29,409 nucleotides of DNA from Bacillota bacterium (GCA_009786175.1 WQTQ01000217.1:1-29409), one strand, 5' to 3'; counted from the stretch's first letter, positions 8,759 through 17,058 are shown. The notes: a model not told the origin generated them from the letters alone. Numbers and translations: made by a program.

Positions 8759-9553
8759 GTGTTAACTAAAACTGGAGTACCGGCACAGGCAGACATAGAT
8801 GCCATTTTCCCATGTGAAAAGCGGCTTTCTTTGGGTCCGGTTGCCATAATTGAATGTTATCAGTCTATCCCGTGTGATCCATGTGCTACGGCCTGCCCCC
8901 GCGGCGCAATATTGCCTTTTACAGATATTAACGACCGCCCCGAAATAGATAACGACAAATGCACGGGTTGTATTCTTTGCATGACAAAGTGCCCCGGGCT
9001 TGCCATAATGACTGTAGACGCGGCATATTCGGATGCAAAGGCACTTATCCGCCTGCCGTATGAGTTTGTGCCGGTGCCGGAAGCGGGACAAATTGTCCGG
9101 GCTCTTGACCGTGCCGGGCAGTATGTAGCCGATGCCGAGGTTGTGCAGGTGATACGGCCAAAAAACAAGGTGACGGTTGTGGCTGTGGCCGTGGACAAGC
9201 ACTTAATAAAAACAGTGCGCAATATTGGGCTAATAAGTCAGAATGATGCCGATTCCGGTATCGTATGCCGCTGCAACGATTTGACAGTTAAAGATATCCG
9301 CGAATTTATCGCCCAGGGTCATAACTCCGTAGACGAGTTAAAGCGCATGACCAGGCTTGGCATGGGCCAATGCCAGGGCAGAAATTGCATACCAATTGTA
9401 ATGAACGAACTTTCACGTGCTATGGGGGTGCCGGTTGCGGAACTTGTACCGGCCAATTTCAGGCCAAGTGTTAAAAGTATGAAGCTTGGCGAAATTGCCG
9501 CGTATGAAGAAGACCCGGATGACGGCTGCAATGCAGTGGAAGGAGCATGTTAG
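8759..9553 (+). CDS. Ferredoxin-type [4Fe-4S] plus BFD-like [2Fe-2S] electron-transfer subunit
   Basis: 264 residues from a GTG start, behind GGAGG at 8747-8751. The N-terminal part has two cysteine groups, C33/C39/C42/C46 and C68-x2-C71-x2-C74-x3-C78, consistent with two [4Fe-4S] clusters, though the first group is spaced unusually. The C-terminal part holds C170-R-C172 and C205-Q-G-R-N-C210, the signature of the bacterioferritin-associated-ferredoxin (BFD-like) [2Fe-2S] domain, which in other members of this enzyme group is fused to the FAD/NAD subunit. Two further Cys (257, 264) sit at the very end. Here the BFD domain is joined to a ferredoxin domain instead. The next gene starts immediately after the stop codon. 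Confidence 0.87.
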   Translation: MLTKTGVPAQADIDAIFPCEKRLSLGPVAIIECYQSIPCDPCATACPRGAILPFTDINDRPEIDNDKCTGCILCMTKCPGLAIMTVDAAYSDAKALIRLPYEFVPVPEAGQIVRALDRAGQYVADAEVVQVIRPKNKVTVVAVAVDKHLIKTVRNIGLISQNDADSGIVCRCNDLTVKDIREFIAQGHNSVDELKRMTRLGMGQCQGRNCIPIVMNELSRAMGVPVAELVPANFRPSVKSMKLGEIAAYEEDPDDGCNAVEGAC

Positions 9554-10717
9554 ATGATTAACAAAACCGCAAATATTGTAATTATCGGCGGCGGTATTTC
9601 CGGCGTTTCCATTGGTTATTTTTTGCATAAGCTGGGGGCAAAAAATGTTGTAATAATAGAGCGGGATTACCTTGCATCCGGTGCAACGGGCCGGTGCGGT
9701 GCGGGCATTAGGCAGCAGTGGGGATCGCCGCTAAACTGCATTATGACCAAATTTTCCTGCGATTTTTTTGAAACTGCCATGGACGAGTTTGAGGGCTTGG
9801 GGCAAAACTCCGTTGATTTGGAATTTCACCAAGGCGGGTACATGCTGCTTGTGTCTACAGAAAATGAATTGGCGCAAACTAAAGAGAATATAGCTTTGCA
9901 GAACAGCCTTGGCATAAATTCCAGGTTGCTCTCACCTGCCGAAGCCCGGGAACTTGCACCTATTGTTGAAACCGATGGGCTGCTTGGGGCGGCGTTTTAT
10001 CATAAAGACGGGCACTTGAATCCATTTCACACCACTAAAGCGTTTGCAGATGCATTTACAGGGTTGGGTGGCATAATTTATACAAACACATCTGTAACGG
10101 ACATTTTTCGCGACGGGGACAGAGTAACCGGAGTTTCTACCGATAAGGGCAATATAGCAACCGATACAGTTATTATTGCCGCCGGCGGATATTCGCAAAA
10201 AGTTGCGTCAATGGTGGGATACGAATTGCCGCTGTATTCCGAACGTCACAATATTTTGGTCACAGAACCGGTAGAGCGCGTTTTGGAACCAATGTTAATG
10301 AGTTTTTCGCTGAATTTTTATTGTCAGCAAACGCCGCACGGTTCGTTTATAATGGGACGTAACTGCCCCAACCAGCCCCGGGATTTGCGCATTACCGCAG
10401 ACAGCAGCTTCCCTGTTGCAATGGCACAAACCATTACAAAAGTAGTGCCTGCATTAAAAAACCTGCGTATGCTTAGACAATGGGCAGGTCTTTATAATAT
10501 GTCGCCGGATAAGCATCCAATTTATGATCAAATACCGGGTGTTAATGGACTGTATGTAGCGGCCGGTTTTTCCGGCCATGGGTTTATGATGGCCCCATCT
10601 ACAGGGCAAAGTATGGCAGAGCTCATTCTTGGGCTAACACCTACGCTGCCATGGGATAAACTTGGTTTTGCACGGTTTGACAGCGGTGATTTGCTGGTGG
10701 AGCCGTCAGTTGTATAA
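9554..10717 (+). CDS. DAO-family FAD oxidoreductase, catalytic subunit (HcnC / PDH-beta / SoxB type)
   Basis: 387 residues. N-terminal FAD motif VIIGGGISG (G12, G14, G17) with acidic Glu36 at the end of the second strand, then SGATGRCGAGIRQQW, a hallmark of sarcosine oxidase beta, proline dehydrogenase beta and glycine-oxidase-like proteins. The C-terminal GLYVAAGFSGHGFMMAPSTG closes the FAD site. Members oxidise a C-N bond of a secondary amine or amino acid (sarcosine, proline, hydroxyproline, octopine, glycine). The substrate is not fixed by the sequence, and no racemase, epimerase or amino-acid catabolic gene adjoins it. The start directly abuts the previous stop (TAGATG). It is the last gene of the plus-strand run. 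Confidence 0.88.
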   Translation: MINKTANIVIIGGGISGVSIGYFLHKLGAKNVVIIERDYLASGATGRCGAGIRQQWGSPLNCIMTKFSCDFFETAMDEFEGLGQNSVDLEFHQGGYMLLVSTENELAQTKENIALQNSLGINSRLLSPAEARELAPIVETDGLLGAAFYHKDGHLNPFHTTKAFADAFTGLGGIIYTNTSVTDIFRDGDRVTGVSTDKGNIATDTVIIAAGGYSQKVASMVGYELPLYSERHNILVTEPVERVLEPMLMSFSLNFYCQQTPHGSFIMGRNCPNQPRDLRITADSSFPVAMAQTITKVVPALKNLRMLRQWAGLYNMSPDKHPIYDQIPGVNGLYVAAGFSGHGFMMAPSTGQSMAELILGLTPTLPWDKLGFARFDSGDLLVEPSVV

Positions 10718-10721
10718 CAAC

Positions 10722-11921
10722 TTATGTGTTTGCGTTTTTCCTAAACCTATGATACGCCCACAGGCACAGCACCGCACCAACCGGGAACGCCGCCGTTAGC
10801 ATAAAACCGGTACGCAGCCCGGCGTTATCGGCAATTGCGCCAAATATATATGGCCCGGCGGCACCGCCAATGCTGCCCCCGGCGGCTAAAATTGCAAACA
10901 TCCACGTTCCGGCTTTTGGGAAGGCGTCTACGGCCAAAGACAATGCCCCGGGCCACAAAAGCCCAACGCCAAGTCCGCAAAGGGCGCAGGCCAGCAAAGC
11001 TAAAATGGGGTTACTGGTGGCTGCCATTATAAAGTAGCTGGCAAGGGCGAAGACGCCGCCAATTTGCATTAGGCGTGCCTGGCTCGGCAGCCATTTTGCG
11101 TCTTTCCGCTTCAAAATGCCATATCCTATACGGCAGATTCCCATCATTGCGGCAAACATGCTAACCCCGGCTATATCGCCCACAACTTTTGGCAGCCCAA
11201 TAACTTCCTCTAAGTAGGCAGACATCCACTGGGCAAATGTTATTTCCGAAGAACCGGCGAAGAAAATCAAAATAACCAGCACAATAAACAACGGTTGGGT
11301 GAATACCTTCACCGCAGAACTTTGCCGTTCTGCAGGCAGCGGTTTTGCCATAGGGCAAATGGCGAAAAGAATTACATTTAACAGGGGAACCAACAGCCAA
11401 AATAAAGTTATTATGGGCCACGCTTCCCGCCCAAGAATAGCTAAAAGCAGGGTGGTTATAAGGGCAACGGCCAAAAAGCCAAAGCAGTAAAAGGCGTGCA
11501 TAATGCTCATGGCAGAAGATTTTTCGTCTGTGGGAATGGAGTTCAAAATTGGGCTAAGCAGCAATTCCTGAAAGCCTGCGGCTATGGCGAAAACAACCGT
11601 CCCCGTCATAAGGGTAATGTACGGGGGAATGGGCAGTATATTGGCAGAGGCAAACCAAGCCATGCCGATAACGGCCAGCGCGTGGCCCGCCACTATAAAC
11701 CGCCTGAATCCAAATTTGTCTACAATTGTGCCAAAAATAAGGGAAATCGATACCTGTACCGCAAAATTAACCATAACCAGCGCGCCTAATTGCCTGAACG
11801 AAAGGCCAAATTGCTCTGCAAGCGGTATGAACAACAGTGCGGTTAAATTCGTAATAATCGCTTGACAAATAGTGCCTATGTAGCAGGCTTTAACTGTGAG
11901 TTTGTAGGACATTAGAATCAC
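10722..11921 (-). CDS. MFS transporter
   Basis: About 399 residues, very hydrophobic throughout, with a pattern of around 12 membrane helices split by a polar loop after helix 6 (around MAKPLPAERQSS). The loop between helices 2 and 3 carries GTIVDKFGFRR, the usual MFS motif position. The overall look resembles sugar-permease-like (FucP) and uncharacterised MFS members; the substrate is unknown. The start is ambiguous: GTG at 11921 overlaps the stop of the upstream gene (GTGA), while ATG at 11912 gives a typical MFS N-terminus (MSYKLTVKACYIG) about 12 nt after AAGGA. It is convergent with the dehydrogenase operon, only 4 nt apart, with no terminator between them. Confidence 0.9.
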   Translation of the reverse strand: MILMSYKLTVKACYIGTICQAIITNLTALLFIPLAEQFGLSFRQLGALVMVNFAVQVSISLIFGTIVDKFGFRRFIVAGHALAVIGMAWFASANILPIPPYITLMTGTVVFAIAAGFQELLLSPILNSIPTDEKSSAMSIMHAFYCFGFLAVALITTLLLAILGREAWPIITLFWLLVPLLNVILFAICPMAKPLPAERQSSAVKVFTQPLFIVLVILIFFAGSSEITFAQWMSAYLEEVIGLPKVVGDIAGVSMFAAMMGICRIGYGILKRKDAKWLPSQARLMQIGGVFALASYFIMAATSNPILALLACALCGLGVGLLWPGALSLAVDAFPKAGTWMFAILAAGGSIGGAAGPYIFGAIADNAGLRTGFMLTAAFPVGAVLCLWAYHRFRKNANT

Positions 11922-12229
11922 TTTTCCTTATTTTTTTTCGTGTGCAATTTTTGTACCTCTTTGCGGTGCCAGGGGGGTAACTCAAGAACTGTCACCAAAA
12001 CACCGTTCGCAAACAAATACACCTTGTCAATGTAAAGGCGGATTTCCTTGGACCCATTATTTTTATGGTACAGCCATGTAAGATAATCTCTTAGCTTACC
12101 TGTTGTATCTTCTTTTCGGAATCCGTGGTTGTATACTGTGTCTGCAAGCTTGTCCGCAGCTTTTGAAGGTACCCCAACGCGCTTTCGTATGCGTTGTTTG
12201 CCATGAGAAGTTACATTGCCTTTAGGCAT
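11918..12229 (-). CDS. Conserved hypothetical protein, small and basic
   Basis: 103 residues, rich in Lys/Arg at both ends. The N-terminal HGKQRIRKRVGVPSKAADKL and the middle IRLYIDKVYLFANGVLVTVL (a probable beta-hairpin) recall a short uncharacterised protein I remember from clostridial genomes; I cannot name a family. No membrane segment or signal peptide. GGAAG, overlapping the stop codon of the methyltransferase gene upstream (12236-12240), serves this start, and its own stop overlaps the MFS start by 4 nt, so it is part of a coupled minus-strand operon. The Arg-rich helix followed by beta-strands could bind RNA or DNA, but this is only a structural impression. Confidence 0.72.
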   Translation of the reverse strand: MPKGNVTSHGKQRIRKRVGVPSKAADKLADTVYNHGFRKEDTTGKLRDYLTWLYHKNNGSKEIRLYIDKVYLFANGVLVTVLELPPWHRKEVQKLHTKKNKEK

Positions 12230-12240
12230 AGCATCACTTC

Positions 12241-13362
12241 CTATACAAAATACTGGTAGTAATCGGTTTTGATCATGCCGTTAAAAAGCTTGCGCTTTGC
12301 GCGGGCTTTTTTTTGGTAGGAATGTTCAAAAAATTCATCCGGTGTAATAACGTACACGTTCCATTTTGTGGAGTTAAACAACTTGCCAAGCTCTGCGTAC
12401 AGCCGTTCCGCTTCCTTTATTTTGCCAAGGCGTTCGCCATATGGTGGGTTGATGATAGCCACGCCTGTTTCTGCAGGCAAAACGGTGTCTTTTACGGCGC
12501 GTACCTCGAAATGTATGCAGTCGTCTACGCCTGCAAGCTCCGCGTTTGCTTTTGCAAGCTCTACGGCTGCCGGGTCGATATCCGCGGCGAATATTTGCGG
12601 CTCGAAATCTGTTTTTATGGCGGCGTACGCGGCGGAACGGGCTTCTTTCCATACGGATTTAGGTATTTGCTCCCATTTCTCCGACACAAAGCCGCGGGAC
12701 AGCCCCGGTGCGATATTTTTGGCCAAAAGTGCAGCTTCAATTGGCAATGTGCCGGAACCGCAGCATGGGTCCAGGAATGTCTTTTTGCCGTTGTAGCGGG
12801 CAAGATCGATTAATGCCGCCGCCATAGCTTCCTTCATGGGGGCATCGTTGGATTTTTCACGGTAACCACGTTTGTGCAAGCCGTTGCCAACGCCGGTGGT
12901 GTCTATGGTCAGCGTGGCGATGTCTTTCAGCAACGCCACTTGAATGGTGTACTCTGCGCCGGATTCCGGGAACCAGGAAACATTGTACTTTTGCTTTAAC
13001 TTTTCCACTACAGCCTTTTTTACAATTGCCTGAACGTCCGGTACACTAAATAAACCGGAACGTACAGACTTGCCTGTTACGGTAAATTTACCGTCAACGG
13101 GAATCCACTCCTCCCAGGGCAGTGCTTTTGTCTGCTCGAATAAGTCGTCAAAGGTAGTGGCGGGGAATTCGCCAAGTTTTAGCTGGACACGGTCCGCGCT
13201 GCGCAACCATAAATTGGCGCGAGCTATTCCTTCAAATAAGTTTGTTGGGGTAAATTCCACGCGGTTGTCTACACATTTAATGTCCGTGTAGCCCAGTTCC
13301 TGAACCTGGCGTTTAACTACTGATTCCAGCCCAAAGGCGGCAGTTGCGATTAGTGATGTCAT
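12241..13362 (-). CDS. THUMP-domain class I SAM-dependent rRNA methyltransferase (RlmL N-terminal / YpsC type)
   Basis: 373 residues. The N-terminal ~155 residues form a ferredoxin-like plus THUMP RNA-binding region. The methyltransferase domain has the SAM motif DPCCGSGT (198-205) and the catalytic motif NPPYGER (305-311), typical of N2-guanine or N6-adenine methylation. It matches COG0116, the N-terminal half of E. coli RlmL (23S rRNA G2445) and B. subtilis YpsC. The exact target here is inferred. AAGGAG about 8 nt ahead supports the ATG at 13362, which overlaps the stop of the upstream membrane protein (TAATG). Confidence 0.93.
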   Translation of the reverse strand: MTSLIATAAFGLESVVKRQVQELGYTDIKCVDNRVEFTPTNLFEGIARANLWLRSADRVQLKLGEFPATTFDDLFEQTKALPWEEWIPVDGKFTVTGKSVRSGLFSVPDVQAIVKKAVVEKLKQKYNVSWFPESGAEYTIQVALLKDIATLTIDTTGVGNGLHKRGYREKSNDAPMKEAMAAALIDLARYNGKKTFLDPCCGSGTLPIEAALLAKNIAPGLSRGFVSEKWEQIPKSVWKEARSAAYAAIKTDFEPQIFAADIDPAAVELAKANAELAGVDDCIHFEVRAVKDTVLPAETGVAIINPPYGERLGKIKEAERLYAELGKLFNSTKWNVYVITPDEFFEHSYQKKARAKRKLFNGMIKTDYYQYFV

Positions 13363-13844
13363 TATTTCGGCTCCTTAAGATAATTTTGTATTATGTCGGT
13401 ACATGTTGCGGGGTCATGGATAAATATGCTGTATCGTCCCATTTTTGACCGGATGGACAGCCCCCATTTGCGTTTTTTTACAGATATTACATCATCGTAT
13501 TCAAGTACAAATTTGTGTGCCCATAATCCCCAAAATGTATTTCCGTAACCTTCGATTTTGTTATCATAAATGTGCATTTCATGCTTGCTTATAGTAATTG
13601 CTGCAATAGCAGCCAGAATAATTGTTAGTATGCTAATGGCCAACGGGACGATAATGGATGGTAAAGAAGGAACATCGTACCATAAAAAATAAAATTCCTG
13701 TTGAAGTCTCCAAGTGGTATAGCGGCTATAAATTGTAATACCGGCACCTAACAGGCCAATGGCGGCGGAAATCCACCCTAATTTAATTGATGAATGGCCC
13801 TTACCGGAATCTGAGTACAGTAGTTTTCTGTTGTGGTACATGCT
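13362..13844 (-). CDS. Small membrane protein with two TM helices and a PH-like C-terminal half
   Basis: About 160 residues. Two hydrophobic segments (IKLGWISAAIGLLGAGITIY and SIIVPLAISILTIILAAIAA) are followed by a soluble half with alternating strands (HEMHIYDNKIEGYG, KFVLEYDDVISVKKRKWGL, YSIFIHDP), the layout of bacterial PH-like membrane proteins. I do not recognise a specific family. The preferred start is ATG 13844 (MYHNRKLL), preceded by GGGGTGAG; an in-frame ATG at 13865 has no ribosome site. It is first in the minus-strand operon with the methyltransferase, the small basic protein and the MFS transporter, and is divergent from tgt. Confidence 0.7.
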   Translation of the reverse strand, partial: SMYHNRKLLYSDSGKGHSSIKLGWISAAIGLLGAGITIYSRYTTWRLQQEFYFLWYDVPSLPSIIVPLAISILTIILAAIAAITISKHEMHIYDNKIEGYGNTFWGLWAHKFVLEYDDVISVKKRKWGLSIRSKMGRYSIFIHDPATCTDIIQNYLKEPK

Positions 13845-13858
13845 AAACTCACCCCACA

Positions 13859-13886
13859 TTGACATATTTCAAGATTCTTGTAGACT
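13859..13886 (+). promoter_or_regulatory. Candidate promoter of tgt
   Basis: A perfect TTGACA (13859-13864) is followed after 16 bp by TAGACT (13881-13886), which matches the -10 consensus at 4 of 6 positions. The predicted transcript would start near 13893, about 10 nt ahead of the Shine-Dalgarno of tgt, giving a very short leader. The -35 overlaps the region upstream of the divergent membrane-protein gene. Confidence 0.4.
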
Positions 13887-13917
13887 AAGAATACCACAAA
13901 ATGAGAGGGATGTAACC

Positions 13918-15045
13918 TTGTATACAATCAAAAAAATAGAAGGCCGTGCAAAACGGGCTACTTTTCAAACGCCCCACGGCGTAATAGAAACCCCGGTTTT
14001 TATGAATGTGGCCACTGCGGCCGCCATAAAAGGCGCGCTTTCGGCCCAGGATTTACGGGATGTTAACTGCCAGGTGGCGTTGTGCAATACTTATCATTTG
14101 CACCTTCGGCCCGGGGACAGGGTTGTAAGGAAACTTGGCGGGCTGCAAAAATTTATGAACTGGAACGGCCCTATTTTAACGGACTCCGGGGGTTTTCAGG
14201 TGTTTTCTCTAGCGGCAATGCGCAGAATTAAGGAAGAAGGCGTGTATTTTTCTTCCCACATAGACGGGCGAAAAATTTTTATGGGCCCGGAAGAAAGTAT
14301 GGACATACAATCTGCCTTGGCTTCTACAATTGCCATGGCTTTTGACGAATGCCCGCCCCACCCGGCAGAGCGGAAGTATATTGCGGACTCTGTAAACCGT
14401 ACAACACGCTGGCTTCACCGCTGTATAGACAGGATGAAACTGATTAACGCGCAGGAAGATACAATAAACCCGCGGCAGATGTTGTTTGGCATTAACCAGG
14501 GCGGCGTATACGATGATATTCGCATTGAACACGCCAAGGAACTGTCTGAAATTGAGCTGGACGGCTACGCCCTGGGCGGCCTTGCGGTTGGGGAAAGCCA
14601 CGAAGAAATGTACCGCATTTTGGACGTTACCGTGCCACACCTGCCACAAAATAAGCCCACATATTTAATGGGCGTTGGCACACCGGAAAATTTACTGGAA
14701 GCCGTAGAGCGGGGCGTAGACTTTTTCGATTGTGTGCTGCCTGCCCGCAACGGGCGGCACGGCCATGTCTATACAAGCCGTGGTAAACTTAATTTGTTCA
14801 ACGCAAAATACGAATTGGACGACGCACCCATAGATTCCGAATGCGGCTGCCAGGCCTGCCAAAACCACAGCCGCGCGTACATCCGGCACCTGTTTAAAGC
14901 AAAAGAAATGCTTGCCATGCGCCTGTGCGTAATCCACAATTTACACTTTTTTAACAACTTAATGGCTGAAATACGCAATGCACTGGATAACGGAAATTTT
15001 TCACCATTCAAACATGCCACGCTGGAAAAATGGCGTGAAAAATAA
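13918..15045 (+). CDS. tgt: Queuine tRNA-guanine transglycosylase
   Basis: 375 residues when started at TTG 13918, the same length as E. coli Tgt. AGAGGGA (13904-13910) sits 7 nt ahead of that TTG, and no in-frame ATG lies near, so TTG is very likely the start. The enzyme swaps guanine-34 of GUN-anticodon tRNAs for preQ1 in bacteria, the committed step of queuosine formation. Asp89 (ILTDSGGFQVF) binds substrate and Asp271 (FFDCVLPARNGRHG) is the nucleophile. The zinc site is C309-x-C311-x2-C314 and His340. All are intact. queA and the preQ1 genes are not in this window. The xylanase gene follows 14 nt downstream and probably shares its transcript. Confidence 0.97.
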   Translation: MYTIKKIEGRAKRATFQTPHGVIETPVFMNVATAAAIKGALSAQDLRDVNCQVALCNTYHLHLRPGDRVVRKLGGLQKFMNWNGPILTDSGGFQVFSLAAMRRIKEEGVYFSSHIDGRKIFMGPEESMDIQSALASTIAMAFDECPPHPAERKYIADSVNRTTRWLHRCIDRMKLINAQEDTINPRQMLFGINQGGVYDDIRIEHAKELSEIELDGYALGGLAVGESHEEMYRILDVTVPHLPQNKPTYLMGVGTPENLLEAVERGVDFFDCVLPARNGRHGHVYTSRGKLNLFNAKYELDDAPIDSECGCQACQNHSRAYIRHLFKAKEMLAMRLCVIHNLHFFNNLMAEIRNALDNGNFSPFKHATLEKWREK

Positions 15046-15059
15046 TTAGGAGGTAAATC

Positions 15060-16229
15060 ATGTTTAACCACAGAAAAGGCACACAGACCATCCAAGTAGG
15101 TGAGAAAGGCAAAAAAGTAACGGTAAGGCAGCTTAGGCACAAATTTCTGTTTGGCTGTTCAGAGTTTAGCACGCTGCCCTATGTAAACGGCGAAATGCCC
15201 CCGGAAGAAGCTGCCGCCGCGGAGAAACGCTACAACCATATGGCAGAGTTGATGAATTTTGTTACATTACCGTTTTATTGGGGGCGTTTCGAGCCGCAGC
15301 AGGGCAGCCCGGATACGGTCAGAATGACCGCCGCGGCAAAATACTTGAAAGACCGCGGCATGACATTAAAAGGACACCCCTTATGCTGGCATACGGTATG
15401 CGCCCCTTGGCTGATGGATATGTCAAACGCGGACGTGTTAAAAACACAATTAGACCGCATTAACCGTGACGTAAGCAATTTCGCGGGTTTGATAGACATG
15501 TGGGATGTAATAAACGAGGCCGTAATAATGCCCCTGTTCAACCGTTACGACAACGCTATGACCCGTCTGTGCAAGGAAAAAGGCCGCATTAAGCTTATCC
15601 GCGAGCTTTTTCACGAAGCGCGGAATGCAAATAAAAACGCTATATTGCTTATAAACGACTTCGAAACATCGGAGGCTTATGACATTTTAGTGGAAGGCCT
15701 GTTGGAATCCGGTTTGGAAATAGACGCCATAGGAATCCAATCCCATATGCACCAGGGTTACTGGGGCGTGGACAAAACCCAGGAAATTCTGGAAAGATTC
15801 TCACGCTTTAATTTACCGCTTCATTTTACGGAAACCACACTTATTTCCGGGGAAATAATGCCTCGCCACATAGTTGACCTAAACGACTGGCAGGTGGATT
15901 CCTGGCCAAGTACACCAGAGGGCGAAGCCCGCCAGGCAGAAGAGACGGTAACCCATTACGAAACACTGTTTGCCCACCCGCTGGTAGAATCCATTACATG
16001 GTGGAGTTTTATGGACGGCCTATGGCTAAACGCGCCTTCCGGGCTGTTGGATAAAAACAGCGACCCTAAGCCCGTTTTCAACGCTCTTCATAAAAAAATT
16101 AAAGACGAATGGTGGATGAATGAAACGGAATTTGTTTCCGACGAAAACGGATATGTAACCGTCGAGGGCTGCAAGGGCGATTATGTAGCTAAATGCGACG
16201 GTCAAGAAATATTGTTTTCAATTTCGTAA
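15060..16229 (+). CDS. Glycoside hydrolase family 10, endo-1,4-beta-xylanase
   Basis: 389 residues of a TIM-barrel GH10 enzyme that cleaves the beta-1,4 xylan backbone. Recognised by GHPLCWHTVCAPW (substrate-binding His/Trp), acid/base Glu153 in DVINEA and nucleophile Glu258 in LHFTETTL, plus ITWWSFMDG near the end of the barrel. There is no signal peptide and no carbohydrate-binding module, so it is probably intracellular and acts on imported xylo-oligosaccharides; intracellular GH10 enzymes are known. The last ~35 residues form a small extension beyond the barrel. AGGAGG (15048-15053) gives a strong start. The position between tgt and a HAD phosphatase is not functionally informative. Confidence 0.93.
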   Translation: MFNHRKGTQTIQVGEKGKKVTVRQLRHKFLFGCSEFSTLPYVNGEMPPEEAAAAEKRYNHMAELMNFVTLPFYWGRFEPQQGSPDTVRMTAAAKYLKDRGMTLKGHPLCWHTVCAPWLMDMSNADVLKTQLDRINRDVSNFAGLIDMWDVINEAVIMPLFNRYDNAMTRLCKEKGRIKLIRELFHEARNANKNAILLINDFETSEAYDILVEGLLESGLEIDAIGIQSHMHQGYWGVDKTQEILERFSRFNLPLHFTETTLISGEIMPRHIVDLNDWQVDSWPSTPEGEARQAEETVTHYETLFAHPLVESITWWSFMDGLWLNAPSGLLDKNSDPKPVFNALHKKIKDEWWMNETEFVSDENGYVTVEGCKGDYVAKCDGQEILFSIS

Positions 16230-16242
16230 AGGGTCAACTATT

Positions 16243-17058
16243 GTGAAAATGATCGTCACTGACCTGGACAGCACTTTGTTGCGAAACGACAAAACAATTT
16301 CCCGGTACACCATAGATACTTTTCGCCGTTTGCAAGAAAATGGTGTAAAAATCGTAATTGCTACGGCCAGGCCAAAACGTGTTGCGAAGGATTACATCGG
16401 GGCCATTAACGCAGATGCTGCAATTTTGCATAACGGAGCGGTAATTTATGTAGGGGACAACCACTTTTGCAGTTTTAGCATTCCAAACAAAGTTGCAGTA
16501 GATATTTTACAAAAGACAGCGGCCCAATACCCGGAAATGTATATTTCTGTGGAAATTAACGATATGCTTTACGCAAATTTTGAAATACCTGCGCCGGATT
16601 GGGCAAACGTGCGCACAGACTTTACAGACCTTCCCGACATGCCTGCGGATAAAATGTTGTTTAGCATCGGAAACATTACAAACCCGGCTGAAAGCAAAAA
16701 TAATGCAGATGGCATGGCAAGCTTAAAAGCCATTCAGTCCATGTTAACGGATAATTTTAATGCCATATTGGGCGAAGGCTGGCTGCTTATGGTAATGAAC
16801 AAGCTGGCCTGTAAATACCAAGGTGTGAAGGAAGTTTCAGCATATTTTGGCCTAACCCCTGCAGATGTTATAGCTTTTGGCGATGACATCAACGATATAG
16901 AAATGCTTAAAAACTGTGGCATTGGCGTAGCTGTGGCCAATGCCATAGATGAAGTTAAGGCCGCTGCGGATTTTGTTTGCGAGTCCAATGAAAATGACGG
17001 CGTGGCAAAGTGGCTGGAAGAAAAAATCTACCCCCTGATATCACATCCGCGAGTGTGA
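16243..17058 (+). CDS. Cof-type HAD superfamily phosphatase
   Basis: 271 residues from GTG 16243 (ATG at 16249 is an alternative; AAAGGG at 16228-16233 suits GTG). The N-terminal DLDSTLL holds the nucleophile Asp7 and the acid/base Asp9 of the HAD family; FGDDINDIEML near the C-terminus is the metal-binding motif IV of the Cof/YbiV subfamily. The cap is the C2B type found in sugar-phosphate and flavin-related phosphatases. Substrate is unknown; with a xylanase just upstream, a sugar phosphate is a reasonable but unproven guess. The last codons and the stop lie inside the terminator hairpin of the opposite-strand gene. Confidence 0.92.
   Translation: MKMIVTDLDSTLLRNDKTISRYTIDTFRRLQENGVKIVIATARPKRVAKDYIGAINADAAILHNGAVIYVGDNHFCSFSIPNKVAVDILQKTAAQYPEMYISVEINDMLYANFEIPAPDWANVRTDFTDLPDMPADKMLFSIGNITNPAESKNNADGMASLKAIQSMLTDNFNAILGEGWLLMVMNKLACKYQGVKEVSAYFGLTPADVIAFGDDINDIEMLKNCGIGVAVANAIDEVKAAADFVCESNENDGVAKWLEEKIYPLISHPRV

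Noticed and set aside
13759..13917. N-terminal extension of Tgt
   Set aside because: It overlaps the divergent membrane-protein gene and would precede the conserved Tgt start; TTG 13918 gives the standard 375 residues with a good ribosome site.
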